A DNA stretch of 64,000 nt, taken from positions 1-64,000 of the forward strand of contig CAYLUN010000015.1 in NCBI GenBank assembly GCA_964386865.1, read 5' to 3'. Both the position numbers and the translations under genes were made by a program. Shown here piece after piece: positions 60,476-64,000 of this stretch. Source of the DNA: CAYLUN01 sp964386865. Lineage in GTDB: Bacteria > Verrucomicrobiota > Kiritimatiellia > RFP12 > UBA1067. Under the pieces are notes generated by a model that searched no databases, had not been told where the DNA came from, and saw nothing but the letters and a program-made list of their open reading frames with translations. Position 1 is the first letter of the stretch. Each line of letters starts with the position of its first letter.

Positions 60476-62248
60476 ATGCGTCACCTGCTGTCCATCCTTG
60501 TGTTGGCCGCGCTCGCCGCGCGGGCGGACGACGTGTACCCCAAGCCTGACTGGCGGGAGGGCCCGGATCCGCTCGCGAGCCCGCACGCCGTGCCCGGCGG
60601 CCTGCTGCGCTTCTCCGCGGCCCAGCCGCCCAAAAGCCTCAACTACTACGTCGACAGCACCACGTATACCCGCCAGATCTTCATCCTGCTGTACGAGACC
60701 CTGCTGTGGATCGACCCGGTCACCACCGAGTTCATCCCCGGCCTCGCCCGCCGCTGGACCCTCTCCGACGACCGGCTCACCTTCACCTTTGAGCTCGACC
60801 CGGCCGCGGCCTGGAGCGACGGCCGCCCCGTCACAGCCGACGACGTGAAGTGGACGTTCGACCAGGTGATGGACCCGAAGAGCCTGACCGGCCCCTCGAA
60901 AGTCGCGCTGGGCGGTTTCGGCTCGCCCGAAGTCCTCGGGCCGCGCACGATCCGCTTCCGCGCCAAGGAGAACCACTGGCGCAACCTGCTGGCTGCTGGC
61001 GGCTTCGAGATCCTGCCCCGGCACGCCTTCGAGGGGCAGGACTTCAACCGCCTCGACTTCGACCGCCCGGTCGTCTCCGGCCCCTACACGATCGCATCCG
61101 TCAAGGAGCAGCTCGAGGTCCGCCTGAGCCGCCGGCGCGACTGGTGGGCCGGCTCGCGGCCCTCCCTGCGCAACACGATGAACTTCGCCACGGTCGTGTT
61201 CCGCTACTACGCCGAGGACGAGAACGCGTTCGAGGCCTTCAAGAAGGGGCAGACCGACGTCTTCGCCGTCTACATGTCGCGCCTCTGGGCCAACGAGACC
61301 ATCGGCGAGAAGTTCGACAAGAACTGGATTGTCAAGCGGCTCGTCCACAACCACGAGCCCATCGGCTACCAGGGCTTCGCCATGAACATGCGGCGCCCGC
61401 CCTTCGACGACCTGCGCGTGCGCAAGGCCATGGCCCACCTCATCGACCGCGAGACCATGAACCGCACCCTGATGTTCGGGGCCTACTTCCTCCAGCGCTC
61501 CTACTTCGAAGACCTCTACGACAGCGCCCGCCCCTGCACGAACGCCTGCTTCGCCTTCGACATCCCGCGCGCCAAGGCCCTGCTGCGCGAAGCCGGCTAC
61601 ACGGCCAACCCCGCGACCGGCATCCTCGAGAAGGAGGACCGTCCCCTGCGCTTCCGCTTCCTCACGCGCGACGGCGGCTCCGACAAGTTTCTGGCCCTCT
61701 GCAACACCGCCTTCCGCGAGGCCGGCATCGACATGCAGATCGACCGCAAGGACTGGGCCGCCTGGATGCGCGACATGGACGCCTTCAACTACGACATGAC
61801 CTGGGCGAGCTGGAGCCAGGTGATCTTCCGCGACCCCGAAGAAGCGTGGCACTCGCGCGAAGCCGACCGCCCCTCCAGCAACAACATCACGGGCTTCAAG
61901 GATCCGGCGGTTGACGCGCTCATCGAGCGGCAGAAGACCATCTACAGCGTCGCCGAGCGCAATGCCCTCTTCCGCGAGATCGACGCCCGCCTCGCCGCCG
62001 CCGTCCCCTACGTGCTGCTCTGGAACATCAACGCGGTTCGCCTGCTCCACTGGGACCGCTTCGGCATGCCCGACACCGTGCTCGCCAAATACGGCGACGA
62101 GCGCTCACTCATCGGCTACTGGTGGTACGACCCGGATACCGCCGCCGAGCTCAAAGCCGCCATGGCCTCTGGCGACCTGTTGCCGGCCCGGCCCGTCGCC
62201 GTCGATTTCGACGCCGCCTTCAAACCTCTTCCAACCGCTGAACCGTGA
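60476..62248 (+). CDS. Oligopeptide-type ABC transporter solute-binding protein
   Basis: This 590-residue periplasmic protein has a signal peptide (MRHLLSILVLAALAARA) and the SBP_bac_5 (OppA/YejA-like) fold. Recognisable segments are IFILLYETLLWIDPVT, LARRWTLSDDRLTFTFEL, WSDGRPVTADDVKWTFD, the hallmark DDLRVRKAMAHLIDRETMN and AERNALFREIDARLAAAVPYV. Length and the WWAGSRPSLRNTMNF region fit the YejA-type subgroup. It would deliver peptides or other small solutes to an ABC permease, but no permease or ATPase gene follows. Its last codons are formed by a repeat (62225-62275). Confidence 0.92.
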   Translation: MRHLLSILVLAALAARADDVYPKPDWREGPDPLASPHAVPGGLLRFSAAQPPKSLNYYVDSTTYTRQIFILLYETLLWIDPVTTEFIPGLARRWTLSDDRLTFTFELDPAAAWSDGRPVTADDVKWTFDQVMDPKSLTGPSKVALGGFGSPEVLGPRTIRFRAKENHWRNLLAAGGFEILPRHAFEGQDFNRLDFDRPVVSGPYTIASVKEQLEVRLSRRRDWWAGSRPSLRNTMNFATVVFRYYAEDENAFEAFKKGQTDVFAVYMSRLWANETIGEKFDKNWIVKRLVHNHEPIGYQGFAMNMRRPPFDDLRVRKAMAHLIDRETMNRTLMFGAYFLQRSYFEDLYDSARPCTNACFAFDIPRAKALLREAGYTANPATGILEKEDRPLRFRFLTRDGGSDKFLALCNTAFREAGIDMQIDRKDWAAWMRDMDAFNYDMTWASWSQVIFRDPEEAWHSREADRPSSNNITGFKDPAVDALIERQKTIYSVAERNALFREIDARLAAAVPYVLLWNINAVRLLHWDRFGMPDTVLAKYGDERSLIGYWWYDPDTAAELKAAMASGDLLPARPVAVDFDAAFKPLPTAEP

Positions 62249-62275
62249 ACCTCTCCAACCGCTGAACCGTTAAAC
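62225..62275. repeat. Direct repeat CTCCAACCGCTGAACCGT-type
   Basis: Two 23-25-bp near-identical copies (CCAACCGCTGAACCGT at 62231-62246 and 62256-62271) run from the last codons of the solute-binding protein into the spacer. A related segment, CCAACCGTGAACCGCTGAAC, lies at 1149-1168. Confidence 0.75.
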
Positions 62276-62297
62276 AATTAAACCAACCAAGGATCCC

Positions 62298-63110
62298 ATG
62301 TTCCCCTTCAAGCTCGACCGCCCCCTGATCGTCTTCGACATCGAGGCCACGGGCATCAGCCCGCGCGCCGACCGCATCGTTGAGCTCGCCGCCATCCGCA
62401 TCGACCCCGACGGCACCGAGACCAGCGGCTACTGGCTGCTCAACCCCGGCGTCCCCATCCCCGTCGAAACCACGGCCATCCACGGCATCACAGACGAGAT
62501 CGTCCGCTCCTGCCCCACCTTCAAGGACAAGGCGCTGGCGATCCTGGCCTTTTTCGGCGAAGCTGACCTCGCGGGCTTCAACGCCGGGCGCTTCGACATC
62601 CCCATGCTCGCGGAAGAGTTCACCCGCGCCGGCATCCCTTTCGACCCCGACCGCCGCCGCCTGCTCGACGCGCAGCGCATCTTCCACACCAAGGAGCCGC
62701 GCGACCTCTCCGCCGCCCTCAAGTTCTACTGCGACCGTCCCCACGCGGACGCCCACGGCGCCGAGGCCGACGTGCGCGCCACGCTCGACGTCATCCTCGG
62801 CCAGTTCAAGCGCTACGCCGACCTGCCGCAAGACATGGAAACCCTCGACCGCGCGTTCAACCCCATCGACCCTTTCAACGCCGACCGCTCCGGACGCTTG
62901 CGCTGGGTCGACGGCGAACTGACCGTCAACTTCGGCAAGAAAAAGGGCGCGAAGGTCAAAGACCTCGCCAAGGACGACTCGGGTTTCCTGAAGTGGATCA
63001 TCAAGAACGACTTCCCTCAGGACACGCGCCTGATTTGCGAGAACGCGCTCAAAGGTGTCTTCCCTCAGCCGCCGCGCCTCAAAGCGGCACAGGCGGAGCC
63101 CGTGCCGTGA
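62298..63110 (+). CDS. DEDDh 3'-5' exonuclease with ExoX-like C-terminal domain
   Basis: This 270-residue protein starts with a DnaQ-type exonuclease domain (1-175). Its motifs are VFDIEATG (Asp14, Glu16), GFNAGRFDIPML and HADAHGAEADVRAT, which supply the remaining Asp and His ligands. The C-terminal 80 residues (GRLRWVDGELTVNFGKKKGAKVKDLAKDD..FLKWII) resemble the extra domain found in exonuclease X and related proteins. It probably degrades DNA 3' ends in repair or recombination. AAGGAT lies 7 bp before the start. It is not obviously linked to its neighbours. Confidence 0.88.
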   Translation: MFPFKLDRPLIVFDIEATGISPRADRIVELAAIRIDPDGTETSGYWLLNPGVPIPVETTAIHGITDEIVRSCPTFKDKALAILAFFGEADLAGFNAGRFDIPMLAEEFTRAGIPFDPDRRRLLDAQRIFHTKEPRDLSAALKFYCDRPHADAHGAEADVRATLDVILGQFKRYADLPQDMETLDRAFNPIDPFNADRSGRLRWVDGELTVNFGKKKGAKVKDLAKDDSGFLKWIIKNDFPQDTRLICENALKGVFPQPPRLKAAQAEPVP

Positions 63111-63254
63111 ACCCCCGATCAAGACCGAACACCGGTTTTCCGGACGTTTTCATGGGTTCGTAGTGACGCCGTAAGACGTTAATTTGGCCGTGTCAGAATT
63201 GGGGGCAGAATTGCCTGGATTCGCCTTGACTCCGTCCCAGGGGGTATGTGATGC

Positions 63255-63284
63255 TTGACATGCTGTTTTAATGGTTTTTATTGT
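63255..63284 (+). promoter_or_regulatory. Possible promoter of the second repeat-protein gene
   Basis: TTGACA (63255-63260) and TATTGT (63279-63284) are 18 bp apart in an AT-rich segment 42 bp before the start codon at 63326. Confidence 0.45.
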
Positions 63285-63325
63285 TGTGGTGGTGTTTTCT
63301 TGGGTTAAATGACGTGAGGTGTCGT

Positions 63326-64000
63326 ATGCGTGGTTCGTCGAATCGGATGATGACGTGGAGTGGTGTTATGTTGTGCGCCGTCGGAGCGGCTTCGTGGGGT
63401 TTGGCCGCGAACGGCACGTGGAACAGCACGGCGCCCGGGGCAAACGGGTACTGGACCAACAGCCTCAACTGGAGCGCGTCGCCCGCGCCGTACGGCACGG
63501 ACGCGGCGCTGTTCAACAATGCGGACAGCGGCAACACGGCGCTCGACCTCGCCGGGCTGAGCTTCATTCGCTCTATTCTGTTCGACACGGCCTCGGTGGC
63601 GCCCTACAGCTTCGGGTCGGGCGCGGCGAACAGCCAGACGCTTGTGCTGGCCGACGGCGGCGAGATCGCGCTCTCCTCCTCGGCGGCCAACAGCCAGACG
63701 TTCAACTGCGGCCTCCAGCTCGGCACCGACAGGAGCGTTGCCTATTATATCTTGCGCAATGACAACCCGGCGCGGACGCTGACCTTCAATAACGTGCAGC
63801 CCCTCAGCGCGGACTATCTCAGCAACCAGGGCACGAAGTCGCTCCTCGTCTACGGCACCGGCCCCGTCACCTTCCTCGGCACCTTGAAGCCGGCCGGCGC
63901 CCAGTACCTCTACCTCACCATCACCAACAGCAGCACCGTCACGCTCACAGGCTCGAACGTCCTCTCTCAGGTCAGCCTGAACGGCGGCCCGGACTGTACC
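63326..64000 (+). CDS. Autotransporter-associated repeat protein, 5' part
   Basis: This open reading frame continues past the window end; 225 residues are visible. After a signal peptide (about 1-27, ending GLAA) the sequence NGTWNS...YWTNSLNWSASP-PYGTDAALFNNADSGNTALDLAGL parallels the N terminus of the protein at 49995 (WSGAADAAWINDANWSAAPYP and SGNTTIDVSGL). LILFDTASVAPYSFGSG matches ITFDNAGVAPYTIGSG. The two genes are therefore paralogues about 13 kb apart. GAGGT precedes the ATG. Confidence 0.88.
   Translation, partial: MRGSSNRMMTWSGVMLCAVGAASWGLAANGTWNSTAPGANGYWTNSLNWSASPAPYGTDAALFNNADSGNTALDLAGLSFIRSILFDTASVAPYSFGSGAANSQTLVLADGGEIALSSSAANSQTFNCGLQLGTDRSVAYYILRNDNPARTLTFNNVQPLSADYLSNQGTKSLLVYGTGPVTFLGTLKPAGAQYLYLTITNSSTVTLTGSNVLSQVSLNGGPDCT

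Overview
The window is about 64 kb of GC-rich DNA from a Gram-negative bacterium. LpxA, an LptF/LptG-type permease, an LpxL-type acyltransferase, Lnt and an OmpA-family protein show an LPS-containing outer membrane. LL-diaminopimelate aminotransferase, very large secreted beta-helix and autotransporter-associated-repeat proteins, a GH106 rhamnosidase and Tat-exported sugar isomerase/oxidoreductase genes fit the PVC superphylum, most likely a Kiritimatiellota/Verrucomicrobiota relative. That placement is inferred from gene content; no rRNA is present. There is no CRISPR array, recognised transposase or prophage.

Layout. 1-5.9 kb is housekeeping: tRNA-Glu, tRNA-Leu and tRNA-Thr, an ACT-domain protein with its UPF0210 partner, endonuclease III, ribosomal protein S21, tRNA-Tyr, IMP dehydrogenase and a 56-residue ferredoxin. 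6-15.6 kb holds a membrane-tethered phosphoesterase coupled to a DEDDy exonuclease, then on the minus strand the envelope genes lptF/G-lpxA, an OmpA protein, and lnt with a transglutaminase-like protein. 15.8-19.8 kb is a secreted GH106 enzyme. 20.1-23.4 kb is a same-strand cluster of four genes: a class I isoprenoid-synthase-like protein, a UbiE-like methyltransferase, a secreted Cache-like protein and an atypical SDR reductase. 24.0-27.6 kb carries leuA behind a leucine leader peptide and attenuator, with a PAS histidine kinase/receiver protein upstream.

27.9-48.3 kb is an accessory region of secreted proteins: an M6 metalloprotease, a PQQ-type propeller protein overlapping a 2858-residue five-module beta-helix/PKD protein, two Tat-exported sugar-metabolism proteins, a PqqD-family protein and a gingipain-like C25 protease. 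The M6, beta-helix and C25 proteins end in a similar C-terminal module. 48.5-64 kb contains an RbsD/FucU mutarotase, a DMT transporter, a 2690-residue autotransporter-associated-repeat protein and the 5' part of a paralogue running off the window. Between these two lie an lpxL-type gene overlapping dapL, a peptide-type solute-binding protein and an ExoX-like exonuclease.

The most notable observations are the leucine attenuator in front of leuA, the isoprenoid-like cluster, the permuted palindromic repeats at 42.05 and 60.37 kb, the heptanucleotide arrays between genes, and the shared C-terminal module. All functions are read from translated motifs and gene context; no database search was run.
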